NCBI RefSeq assembly: GCF_000512585.2
Contig: NC_089244.1
Location: 1,922,001-1,986,000, forward strand
DNA: 64,000 nucleotides
Source of the DNA: Kwoniella bestiolae CBS 10118
Lineage: Eukaryota > Basidiomycota > Tremellomycetes > Tremellales > Cryptococcaceae
Reading direction: 5' to 3'
Shown: piece by piece, positions 32,371-43,226 of the stretch
Numbering within the stretch: position 1 is the stretch's first letter
Layout: each line of letters starts with the position of its first letter
Notes under the pieces: model-generated
What the model was told of the DNA's origin: nothing
Seen by the model: the letters and a program-made list of their open reading frames with translations, nothing else
Databases searched by the model: none
Made by a program: the position numbers and the translations under genes

Positions 32371-35202
32371 ATGCCAGAAACACCTTCGCGTCTCTCGTCA
32401 ACTTCGACAATGTGTAATCATGAAAATGAGGACGAAGATGATTCTCCGTTAGATGGTCATCGACCGGGTTCGAATAAGGGTCTCTCAAAGTCAAAGTCAA
32501 AGTCAAAGTCAAAGTCAAAGTCAAAGTCAAAGTCAAAGTCAAAGTCAAAGTCAAAGTCACAGAATCAAAGTGGACCTGAAGATCGGAATAAAACAGAGGG
32601 GAAACACCTCTCAAGGGTACTTACCAAACCCCTACCCACACCTTCTTCCATCCCTCCCCCTCAAACGTCCTCCTCAAAATTCAAACGCATCTTACATCCC
32701 ACTCTTCATCCTCGTCGTCATACGCTATCATCTGTTAAACAATCCTATCCCGGGACAGGCACATCTTCCGACCCATTTCTCGTCGATTTCGCACCCAACG
32801 ATCCGACCAACCCATACAACTGGTCAAAGAATTATCGATGGATGTTGACTACCTTGATTGGTATCACGGCGTTATGTCCGCCCTTCTCCAGTGTAAGCTA
32901 CAGCTCGACGGTGGTACAGATTTTGCCGGAGTATGGGATGTCTAGGGAATTGAGTACCGCGGGGATAAGTTTGTTTATACTTGGTATGCCTTGTCCCTGT
33001 TTCTCCATTCTACTCATTAGGCTGCCCTTCCCTTCCCTTATCGCGAGACGACAGTCACGATGCGGCTCTCTTTTCGAGGAAAGAACAAGACAGAAAGAAA
33101 TCCACCAGCGAAAGAGAGCCTCAAGGAGCATCGTGTGCTAATACCTGAACGATGTTTAGGCTTCGCCCTCGGTCCCCTAATCTTCGCTCCTATCTCCGAG
33201 ATATGGGGCCGCACTTTCGCCTTCTACGTCTCTTTCCCCTTTTTCACACTGTTCAACCTCGGTACGGCCCTGTCCCACAATACACCGACGCTGTTGATCA
33301 TGAGGTTCCTGGCGGGTTTCGCGGGGAGCAGTACGTTGACTAATCCCGGTGGACAGATTGGGGATATGTGGGCTGCGTGAGTTGGTTCTGGAAATTCAGC
33401 CCCTCCATACTTGACATATATCCATTAATTTCTTTTTGACTTCCGCTATGCTTTGCTATAGAATTCTTATTGACTATTGCTTGACTCACATTTCAGCCAC
33501 GAAAGAGCTATGGCTACGAGTGTTTTCTCGCTCGCTCCTTTCTTGGGTCCTGTGCTAGGACCGATAGTAGGTGAGTGTCAGTCAGTCGAACAGTGATATT
33601 AGTAGCATAACTACACCCTTTTGGCAATGTCGTCAAAGCTGAGTTATCTACTGCACTTCTAGGTGGCTACGTCACTGAACGATGTGGGTATAGATGGGTA
33701 TATTGGATACAATTCATCTACGCGTTGTAAGTTGCAACTTCTTTGCTTTTTCCTGCCCAACCAATTCTGTAAACTTGGCTCTGTACGATGATCTCGTGCC
33801 AACGACAACGTAGCTAACGTCCAGTCTTGATAGTGTCGTAACCGTCGCCTCAATCGCCCTCATGCCCGAGACCTACGCACCGACCATCCTACGTCGTAAA
33901 GCTCGTATCCTTAACGAACAGTCAAAGGAGCAAGGCAAAGAAGACGTGTTCATCGCCAAGTTTGATAAGATAAAAAAATCGAAATCTGAAATTATCAAAA
34001 TTGGTCTACTGAGACCTTTCGAGCTGCTTTTTACCGAAGTGATTGTAGGGTGCTTGGCTATTTATGGTGAGTTCAGTCGAAAGTCTGTTCGGTTGCATTC
34101 CAAACGTATAGCTGATCATGTGTGGTTGGTTTCAGGTGCGATTATTTATGGCATGTGAGCTGGCTTATCACACATCTCCCGCTGCAAGATGAGATGTCCG
34201 AGCTGATTATGTGATTCGAATCAGATTGTATCTCTTCTTCGCATGTTTCCCTCTAATCTACCAAGAAATCAGAGGATGGTCCGGTAAGTCAGGTCACCCT
34301 ACCATCGAGGTCCATAAACTGCTTTCTCATACTCAGCTTATAACTCACAAATCTACCAGTCGGCCAAGGCGGTCTAGCCTTCCTAGGGATGGGTTTCGGC
34401 CTCGTCCTAGGCAACATCCTCAACCCCTTAGGAGATAGATGGTACAAGAGAGCCTCTCGTCCCGGTCACGTCACTCCTCCCGAAACCCGTCTCCCTTTAT
34501 CATGTATCTCAGCGATCCTCCTTCCAATAGGATTAATGTGGTTCGCATGGACCTCTGCCCCGCCGATCCACTGGATATGGTCCATCCTAGCTTGTATACC
34601 ATTCGGTCTGAGCTTCCTGTGGATATTCAATAGTATGGTTAACTACATTATTGATTCCTATACCCTCTATGCGGCTAGTGCGTTGGCTTCGTTGGCTGTA
34701 TTGAGGTGTCTTTTTGGGGCGGCATTTCCACTGTTTGCTGTCAAGATGTACAGGAATTTGGGTTTGCATGTGGCTGGGACTAGTGAGTGTTGTCTCTCTT
34801 TCTTGGTTCCTACCAGTATCCGCGACCGTTGCATCCCCTGCGATGCACGCCACACTACTCACCTTGAAAATCTCAACATGTATGAGAGGGTCTTTTGTTG
34901 ACACTGGTCTCCCATCACCCACAGTCGTAGCGGTCCTAGCGATAGTTTGCGCACCCATGCCATTCCTCTTCTACAAGTACGGACCGTACCTCCGACGTAA
35001 ATCTAGATATGCACCTTCCACCCCGCATACGATCGAGGAGGAAGCGAATGAGACTTCCGAGCAGAGGGAGGAAGAGAGGAAAGACGAGCAGAGGAAAGTA
35101 AGAATCAGACCTGACGAGGCACTGGAACCTGAGTGGGATAGGGAGGCGGGGGAGGATGCTAGGATTGGTGGGAGGGCAAGAGATCTTGAAAAGGGTATTT
35201 AG
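32371..35202 (+). CDS. MFS transporter, DHA1 (polyamine/drug:H+ antiporter) type
   Basis: Plasma-membrane exporter of the Tpo1/Flr1-like DHA1 group. A long cytosolic N-terminus contains 12 perfect Ser-Lys repeats, then the family signature DPTNPYNWSKNYRW just before helix 1. Helix 2 and motif A region: FALGPLIFAPISEIWGRTF; next RFLAGFAGSSTLTNPGGQIG, SLAPFLGPVLGPIVGGYV and YRWVYWIQFIYA. The central loop is LMPETYAPTILRRKARILNE. The second half has NILNPLGDRWYKRA, the conserved YTLYAASALASLAVLRCLFG and KYGPYLRRKSRYAPS. A charged C-terminal tail ends at 35202. At least seven introns; the first lies after SLFILG and the join ILG-FALGP is in frame. Substrate (polyamine, azole or other) cannot be told from sequence. 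Confidence 0.85.
32485..32556 (+). repeat. TCAAAG hexanucleotide repeat, 12 copies, coding
   Basis: Twelve perfect TCAAAG units followed by a degenerate TCACAG. In the transporter frame they encode alternating Ser-Lys in the cytosolic N-terminus. Being a hexamer, length changes keep the frame. Confidence 0.95.
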
Positions 35203-35776
35203 GCTGTATCTGCGGTGTGGGAAACCCTGGGAAATAGTGGTATTGTTTTGGGATTGGCATGAGGACATTTAGTATATTCTATAATCTGTTACATCGCTTG
35301 TCGGTTACGAAAACGGGAAATATGGCGTGGGTTTCCATCAGTGATGAGGTCCAACTCGCTCAGTCGTATTATGCATGGTATTCGCTCATCGAAGAGTATG
35401 ATCAACTGAGCTAACGAGAATCGAGATGTCATAGAATGATGTTGAAGGATGCAGGGAGACCAATGGGTGATGGAAAGCAATACAAATGAGATTTACTAGT
35501 TTGTACAACAGATAAAAAGCCAATGACACAGCCTCGAGTAATGATAGGTGGTTAACTCGTCATCATGAGGTCGAGATAGATATATCCAGTTTAGCCAATT
35601 TCAGATCCCTACATGGAGTGATCGATTTGCAAATCAGCCTCATATAGCCTGTTATACACACAAGGAAGAAGTACTTCAATGCCTAGATTGTTTGGCGTAC
35701 AATATGAGAAAACAGAACAAAACAACACAAAAGAAAACGAAACCCAATAGAGCAGCAACGGATAGGAGACATTCAC
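35203..35776. other. intergenic, convergent 3' ends of DHA1 transporter and CTK3
   Basis: Holds two 3' flanks. An A-rich stretch lies near 35708-35747. No gene was seen. Confidence 0.55.
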
Positions 35777-37051
35777 TCACTCTCTCATCTTCTGCAATTC
35801 CTCCTCATCAATCTCACTAACCCCCTCCCAAGCCTGTTCAAACTCCACCTCCAGGGCAGTCTCCAACCCACCGTCATTCTCCTCTCCATTCTTCTCCTTC
35901 TCCTTGTCAGACACAGGTACAGGCGGAGGAGCCATCTTGCCTTGACTTGGAGTAGATGCATTAGAGGGTTTAGAGTTGGACGGCGAGGCAGGTGTGAAAG
36001 GGGATGTGGTCGATGGGGATGATTTTAGTTTTGTAGGTGGTTGAGAAGGCTGGGAGGGGTGGAGTGGGGGGATGGGGAGGATCCATATTCGTTCTCTTAG
36101 GCGTTTGTGCTAGTTCACATCGCATGGGGTTTGATCAGCTTGGATTACATGTTTGGGAAGGACCGTGGTATAGCGACAGGGGAGTCAGGTATACCTATGA
36201 GAAGGGCAAGTCAAGGAGAAGCCGCCCACTCACCCTCTCACGATCCTCTTCCATCCTACGCAGAATCTCGCTCTTTGAAAAAGCTTGTTCGTGACTCCGC
36301 TTGTTCGAGGCATCGTCGCTGAAGTATACGAAAAAAGTATCAAATCGTGGTCATAATTATGTACATACTTAGACGTTAGTCTGAATCTACGAGGCGGAGC
36401 TTCGTTTCGAACGAGAAAAGAAAGATCGTACATACCCATGAGTCCTTCCTTCCAGGAATTTCAAAGCTTGCTCAACAACATCGTGATCTATAACTCTCCT
36501 CAATCTCCAACTTTCCAATATCTACGCCCATAATACATATCAGCTCGGTCCTCTACAACTTACACGTCGAGCCAGCTCAGATATCATAGTTGAATCCACA
36601 TACCTGCTTTGCACTCCTCAGATTCAACACCCCCTCTCTATTATCCGGTACTACCTTGCCCACTATATCTTGCAGATTATTAGTTACCAATTGAGGATAT
36701 GGCGCATCGGCGGGACCAAGTGGTAATGAAGCTTCGAGGAGGGTGTCGAGGAAGTATAAGATATTGATACGTGTATTGAGGGAACCCTACATCGGTCCGA
36801 CACAAACTTATCAGCCCACTCGCTCAACACAGAGCCAACTGCTAGGCAAGGGTGAGACGCATTCTGAGAAGCATGGAGTAATGACTTACCTTCCCACACT
36901 GCTCGACGATACATTCCCACAGATCCTCGCTACACCTCGATCCATACTTGATAGCATACCCTACGACCTTCTGTATAGACTGCTGGGACGCATTGAGTTT
37001 ACGCAGGAGTTGCAGGAATTGCATTCGCGCTTCAAAGGGGTCGAAGGACAT
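35777..37051 (-). CDS. CTK3: CTDK-I kinase gamma subunit (Ctk3)
   Basis: Regulatory subunit of the kinase complex that phosphorylates Ser2 of the RNA polymerase II C-terminal domain during elongation. The N-terminal CID-like domain reads MSFDPFEARMQFLQLLRKLN, ASQQSIQKVVGYAIKYG, SEDLWECIVEQC, then NTRINILYFLDTLLEASLPL and LRSAKQVIESWRLRRVIDH, a strong Ctk3 pattern. A later exon has LRRMEEDRER, followed by a Pro/Ser-rich linker and the conserved end VEFEQAWEGVSEIDEEEL with stop TGA at 35777-35779. Starts 346 bases from the divergent C3HC zinc-finger gene. Confidence 0.88.
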
Positions 37052-37397
37052 GGTGTCGGTGTGTAAATAGGTTTTAAGCCTTTCGAATGGGATATTCGGG
37101 CAAGATATCTTGGTTGTTCGCCTATTTTGACTTGAGTGCTCGTCGCTTCTGTGTTGTTGGCTGAATTTGTTGCTCTGTCAGAGGCTCAAGGAAAGAGAAG
37201 AGAGTGAAGGGAAAGTAATGTTGGACCATTGTCATCTACGAGCAGTTTGCGAAACAAAAAGTGATGACGTGGAAGATATTCACCATTTCCTCACTCATAA
37301 CAATCCACGAAAACATCTTCAAAGAGGAGACCATCATCAACATCTTACATCTCACCTCAACATCCTTCCTCTCCAGCACATACCCCCGCTCATCACA
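37052..37397. other. divergent promoter region, CTK3 and C3HC gene
   Basis: The frame of the C3HC gene stays open upstream to 37167, but the upstream part lacks family similarity, so I treat it as 5' leader. Confidence 0.5.
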
Positions 37398-38790
37398 ATG
37401 TCTTCCCCAACCTCAGACACCGACCCAGACTTGCGAGACGTCTTCGCCCTCCTCTACGCAGATGACGACTGGACCTTCACCTCCGACACCGAAGAGCCTG
37501 AAGGACCGCCGGACGAAGTACACCCCCCCTTGAATTCAATTATACCAGATATCGAGATTGACGTTGTAGACTCCTCCCTTTCGAAAGATGCGAAGGATGA
37601 TGTGCAGCAGATATCCGGGAAATACACTAGGAAACGATTTGTAGACGCTCTCGATTCGTTGCTCTCCTCCCCTCAGCCGACAAATAAGAAATCAAGGATA
37701 TACAACGCACCTCCCTCCACGCACACCTCATCAGTAATCCTCTGCACACAACCACTCCCCGCTCTTCCCACTCCGAAAGAATACCTACCATACTCCCCCC
37801 TCGGTCTCTTAGCGAGAATGAGAACATACCAGATCCATCGATATTCGCCCTTACTTCCCAACCATCTATCTCCCATCAAAGCTTCTCTGAATGGTTGGAT
37901 AAACACCGGACGAAATACCTTATCTTGTGGAGTGTGCCAATCCACCCTGAGGTTAGATGGATTAGATGAGATAAGAGATGATAGAGTTAGAGAAGAGGTG
38001 GCTAGGAGGTTGAGTATAGGATTTGGGAGTGGACATAAGAGGGATTGCGCATGGAAGGTTAGAAGATCTCCTGGTGAGCCTTGCTGCTTCCTGCTTCAGC
38101 CTTGTACCAACCTATTCCTGTTACTTCGCATTATTGGTCTCAGCTGATGGGCCATGAGCAGACGAGCTATACGACCGACTGCGTAATCTCCTTCATCCCT
38201 TAATCTCATCAAACCTCTCACCCCTCGCCCAAGATCTACAAACCTCTATACCGACTTTATCAAAGATCCACATCACCTCACCGCTCTCACCCACTCAAGA
38301 AGAATCGTTGGTCCAATCTGTTCAATCCTATCAATCCCATCAATCCGGAATGGAGACCACAACAAGTAGAGGATCGGTATTACTAAGTCTATCCGGGTGG
38401 TACCCCTATCATCCCAACGCACTGCCATCAGACCACGTGTTTTTACATCCCACCAACACAACTAGCGAAACGGATAAGGCGCAAGAAAAGGGAAAAGAAA
38501 AGGAAAAGGAAAAGGGGAAAACAGAGATCATACATTGTAGGATCTGTCAGCGACGTATCGGCCTATGGTCATTCTCTACACCACCAAACGGAGAAGAGAA
38601 GAAGGGACTGGATCCAGTCAAAGAGCATCTTAATTGGTGTCCTCTGAACCACCATCAACAGACAGATGGACCGAAACCGTGGTGGGAAGATTCACCGTTA
38701 CTCAGAGAGAAAGTTTTAGTAGAAGGTGGGATCAATAGAGATTGGGTGAAATTGAGTGATAAGTTGGAGAAGAAACCTTGGCGTAGGTGA
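37398..38790 (+). CDS. C3HC / NIPA-like zinc-finger protein (Rsm1 type)
   Basis: Fungal relative of human ZC3HC1/NIPA and fission-yeast Rsm1, nuclear proteins linked to the nuclear pore basket and mRNA export. Starts MSSPTSDTDPDLRDVFALLY; the N-terminus is acidic. The C3HC domain reads YSPLGLLARMRTYQIHRYSP, LSPIKASLNGWINTGRN, LSCGVCQSTLRL and, downstream, GSGHKRDCAWK. In relatives the third block begins LSPLxCAxxGW; here that cysteine is alanine. An intron joins RRSP-ADELYDRL in frame. The second (Rsm1-type) finger follows: IIHCRICQRRIGLWSF and VKEHLNWCPLN. A Lys/Glu-rich low-complexity run precedes it. Ends KKPWRR-stop at 38788-38790. Confidence 0.8.
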
Positions 38791-39088
38791 TTTGGTGGAT
38801 ACGGCGGAAGGATGAATTGCCAATATCGAGTAGATTGTGGGTGCCTTCGAGAGTAGAGGAGAGAAATAACATCGAAACCATGAGGACTTTGATCTTTAAC
38901 ACACTGTACAAATCATGTAAACAGAATTGTTGTATTCCATATTTCATGACAATGCGATGAATGGCATTCTTCTCTTCACATACGATATATACAACACGAG
39001 GTGACTCTTCAATATACAATATACAATATGAAAAGGTATATACGATGCCTGGTACGTTACTCGTCATTTGATCATAATTCGTCTCCTC

Positions 39089-42000
39089 TCATAATATTTC
39101 GTCAACCTTGAAAGGCTATTCATTGGTCATATCAGCTGGAAAGTTCTGAGTGAGGAAGAGAAGCCTCGTGTAGCTCACCCTCATACACATCTCGCAGGAT
39201 GGCGCAGCCCCATCATTCTCAAACGTACAATCAGGACATGCTATGTGAGCACCAATCGATCAGCCAGTTAATCAACACCATATCAAAACCTATCCATCCC
39301 TCTCTCCTCATTCGCACAAGACCGTTTCCTCAAAGCCACAAAAGTTCAATTAAAACACTCACCAATCCTAGCCAACAGCGCCGTCCCTCCAAATCCCTCA
39401 TTATTCCTCCTCCTCCTCTTAGTCCCTCCACCCTCAACCTCATCAACCAACATCACCTCATCTTCCTCAATCTCATCACTCTCAACTACCTCTTCCAACT
39501 CCAGCTCATCCCCCCTCAAGAACCCAATAGAACCTATCGTCTCCTCCGAGCCCAGTTCTCTCCCGTTGTATGTAATTTTCTGTTGAATAGGTGTCAATTT
39601 CCCCAACATCTTATTCATAATATGAACTTTGATTTCCTTGATGATAGTGTTTTTAGTCCCTTCATATGTCCATGAGCTAGTCTTGGATTTTGATCTCATA
39701 GACCGTTGACCATAGGTTGTAATGCCATTGGTTCGTTTTCTCTCATTCACGTTTAGATCTCGATTGAACCCATTATTCGGTGGGAACCCATTCCCTCTTG
39801 GACCGGAAGAAGACTCGGGTGGAGCTGGCGTAACGGATTTACTAGGTGAGGAGGAAGCGATGACGCTGATGATGGGTATGGTGATTATATCGAAATCAGC
39901 TCGTCTGATGGCACCTGTTAGTCAGCTTACCTGGCAAAGCTTGTGTGTATTATAGCTCTTCAATATAACTCACTTGGCAGTACTGCATTCCAAACATACT
40001 CCAGGACGAGAGCTGCTTACATACGTCTTTTTCCCATGTTGGATCTGAGGACCGAATTGAATGACGATGGGTTCTCTCTCCCCATAACTAGGAAGAAACA
40101 TGAGTATCAGCCGCCAGTCTTTTCTTGCAAACCTAGTAGAAGATGAACCCAACTTACCTCGATTTCAACATCTTCCACCCATTCCCATCCATTATATCGG
40201 GTTTCTCCATTTGCGGATCATAATCCAGCAACCCATGCTCGCACAAACCCATATCCAATTCAGGTTTCTCCCCCTTCCCTTGCAGAAACCTATCCCAATT
40301 TCTAACAAAATCAGTCGATAAGGCATAATAATCCAATCCGTATGCCGGGGATTTATCTTTATTGACGAGTCTTCGAATCTGTCTGTCCAATTTGGTCTCT
40401 TCTGACCTCTGCTTCCTAATTTCAGAGTTGGCCTCGCCCAACGACAAACACTCTTCACATTCTTCCTGATTCACTTCGATGAGCGGAAAATCCCCTACAA
40501 TCGACTTGAGGATCGCCAGAGCTTCAGCACTGATCAGGCAAGTCCTCGACTTCAACTGATTTTTAGGTATGACCGCTCTTCCGCCATGTTCGCAGATCAG
40601 ACCATATTCTATATCAGTAGGTGACTGACCGGATGTTGGTTCTGCGGCTCGCCATTTATCAAGCCATATTTTCGATATGACATATTCGCCATCCCCCTCA
40701 TTGACCTCGTCGAATGTCGATACCTGTTCCTTTCGGCTGGACCCTGCTTTCTCTTGGGAATATCGTTCTTCCACACATACCGAGCAGATCTGAAGAGCGG
40801 AAACCTCGTTTAGAAGTTGGATCTGGTCGAAGGCTTTTTCCGATATCAATCTGCACTTGTCTGTCTTCATCGGATCGATCCCACCATGGGAACAGGTGAT
40901 GGGAGACATGTCGAAGGGTTCGTGAAGTATCGCAAAGTGTCGCGCTTCTAGCCACTTGATGAGAGAATCTCTAGGTACGATATGATCGGTCTGTACATCG
41001 TCATTAGCTCGAGCGTATAGCTTGTTGATCGAGAAATGTATACTTACTCCAGGTAAATTCTTCAGGACATGCTTTTTCAATCCATTGAGATGATCGAATT
41101 CGTCTTCCATCTGCGCCTGTCTACGACAAACACAGATCAACATGAGGTTTCGATATATCACTCCAAATTTAATCCGACCTGCGACACTCACTTTACTCCA
41201 ATCTCATTCTGTTCCTCCCTCAAAGTAACATTATGAGCCATCACCTTATCCCAAACTGTGGACGGAGGCTGTTTTGGCACGACCTGATTCTGATCCTTTC
41301 TTCTGTAAACCAACATGTAGGCGTCCTTGGAGCTGTGGGTGTCGCCGTCAAGTTTGAGCGATAGTTTAGGTCTCTTGGCGGGTCTTTCGGAGAGGTTCTT
41401 GACTTCTTCGTCATTACAAAGGAGCCATGCTTGCTCGCTAGATATATCAAGGAGTCAGTGCGATCAAGTGAAGCTTTTCAGAGTAGGGAGGGGGAAGATG
41501 ACCTACGCTTCATCCCAAACTTCGCAAATGAAATGACCATGATGAGCCTGTATCCAACTCGTTTGTTAGCTTCACCGGAGATTTCAGCAGGATTTCCGGA
41601 CATAACCTACACTCTTCCCCTCATGGGTAATCACCGCTCTCAGCTCATACTCGTCATTTCCCAAAGCGATGAACCTAGGGTACTTGATAGAAGCAGAAGA
41701 TTTCTTTCTGTCCAACGTCTTGAAATCAAAGACAAACCGCATGAGGGCTATATGAAGTACAGGAGGGTATTTGACGGGCACTTGTCGCCTGATAGCCCCT
41801 CTACGTCGGAGGCAAGCTGGACAGTTGTATAGATTATCACCTTCAAGTTTCTCTGGTGTCTGGAGATCTTCGAGGCATTCTTCGAGGGTCGAATTGTTTC
41901 TGAAGCTCAGCTCGAGTTCGAGGAAGGTACCTTCCACATCTAGTTTAGCATCCAGTAACTCAAATCGTTGAGTATAGATAGCACTTACTATTATTGCGGC

Positions 42001-42902
42001 TTACATGTCCACATTGACAAGCAGTAGAATACTCCATAACACCTTCGAATTGATCTTTGAGAAAAGACTGTAATTTCTGATTCGGGTGTTTGGCGAATTC
42101 TGATGCTAAGACAGACAGGAATAATTTGGAGAACCTGAGTAACAGTAAGCTATTCCGATAACCGTGGGGGGTTATATATGAGCTTACTCGGCAGCATCCT
42201 GTTGATTTCCTTTCTCCAGCCTTAAGGCTTCTATTAGTCCCATTGGATCTACCACCTGTCGATTCGAGTGTTGAAGCATTCCAAAAACCATGGCTAGGTG
42301 GTAGAGTGGTGTAGACTATGCTTATACGTGTTAGCTCGTCAAGCAATTTCTGATTTGCGAGCTCACCTCTGTTGTCACACAATCATATACACCATTCCTG
42401 AATGCTACGTTATGATACCAAAGCTGAAGGAAAGCATTGGCATAACAAGTCGCGCCGAGGTTCCTCAGACCTGCTGGACGATCTCGATCGACCGGTACAA
42501 TTCCAGCATCGTCTTCGAGGTAGTGTTTGAGAGCATCAGGATGTACCACCTGAAGATTCTTCAGCTGCTTCCTCCTTAAGACGTCGTTGGAAAGAAGCTG
42601 ACCTGTTCAGCACCCAAATGATTGTAACACACAGGGTTCCTCAGACATTTCTGCTTAGTACATCCCTGCACCTTGTTCTTCGAAGGCTTAGCCTTTGGTT
42701 TCCCTTTCGAATCTGTTTCGACTACCTCATCATCTTCTTCTTCAAGCTCAATTGGTGCTGGTTTGACCAGGTCGAAGTTGAATGGACAGGGTATAAGACC
42801 CTCTAAGCCAGCTGCTCTTCTTCGGTGTTCTGAGGTGATTTGGTCGGGGGAGGATATGGTGTTGATCCAGGACCAATCTTGGGCTGGCTTTTTGGGTGGC
42901 AT
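39089..42902 (-). CDS. USP48-like ubiquitin-specific protease with C-terminal ubiquitin-like domain and RanBP2-type zinc finger
   Basis: Cysteine deubiquitinase. The start MPPKKPAQDWSWINTISSPD leads into a short Cys region (GCTKQKCLRNPVCYNHLG) typical of USP48. Cys box: GLRNLGATCYANAFLQLWYH. Zinc ribbon: ACQCGHVS, later NCPACLRRRGA. The finger/palm region has HIALMRFVFDFKTLDRKKSS. His box: AHHGHFICEVWDEA, from a separate small exon. DUSP-like modules follow: ICEHGGRAVIPKNQLKSRTC with KIWLDKWRAAE, and GLCEHGLLDYDP. Near the end is a ubiquitin-like domain (MLGKLTPIQQKITYNGREL, GFLRGDELELEE), then an acidic/basic stretch and a Cx2Cx10Cx2C zinc finger (CPDCTFENDGAAPSCEMC) spliced in frame from exon 39240-39179; stop TGA 39089-39091. 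Divergent from GAA1 by 324 bases. Exon edges in the DUSP region are approximate. Confidence 0.85.
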
Positions 42903-43226
42903 TATGCGAGAGTCTAGAGTGGATGACTCACACTGTTATGAGCATGATTATGGTATGAATGTAGGTATATATGGATTGATACGAAGAAGGGATGAAGGAA
43001 GAAGGCAGAGAGAATCGTATACTTGGTCCAGTCAACATTAATGTAATCGGTCCGTGCGCGTATCAACCAGAGTGGAGGTACATCGAGTGGAGACCCCGCA
43101 TTCCTCATTGTAGTAGGACGTGTCTCGTAGATGAAAGAGGTCAAAGTGTGGAAATCAACAACAAAGTCAATCTCAATCTCATTCATCCGCTTTCAGCTTG
43201 ATCAGATTCACTTTGCCGCAAGCAGG
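42903..43226. promoter_or_regulatory. bidirectional promoter region, USP48-like gene and GAA1
   Basis: Only 324 bases separate the two divergent start codons, so both promoters must lie here or share elements. I could not identify a specific motif. Confidence 0.5.

Noticed and set aside
32485..32556. Evenly spaced repeat considered as a CRISPR-like array
   Set aside because: It is a contiguous hexamer without spacers inside a fungal coding exon.
31988..32614. Minus-strand open frame with a long Thr-Leu repeat
   Set aside because: It is the reverse reading of the TCAAAG repeat and the start of the DHA1-type transporter; no family features on that strand.
37167..37397. In-frame upstream extension of the C3HC protein
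   Set aside because: The extra N-terminus has no family similarity and lies in the divergent promoter gap; MSSPTSD at 37398 is a better start.
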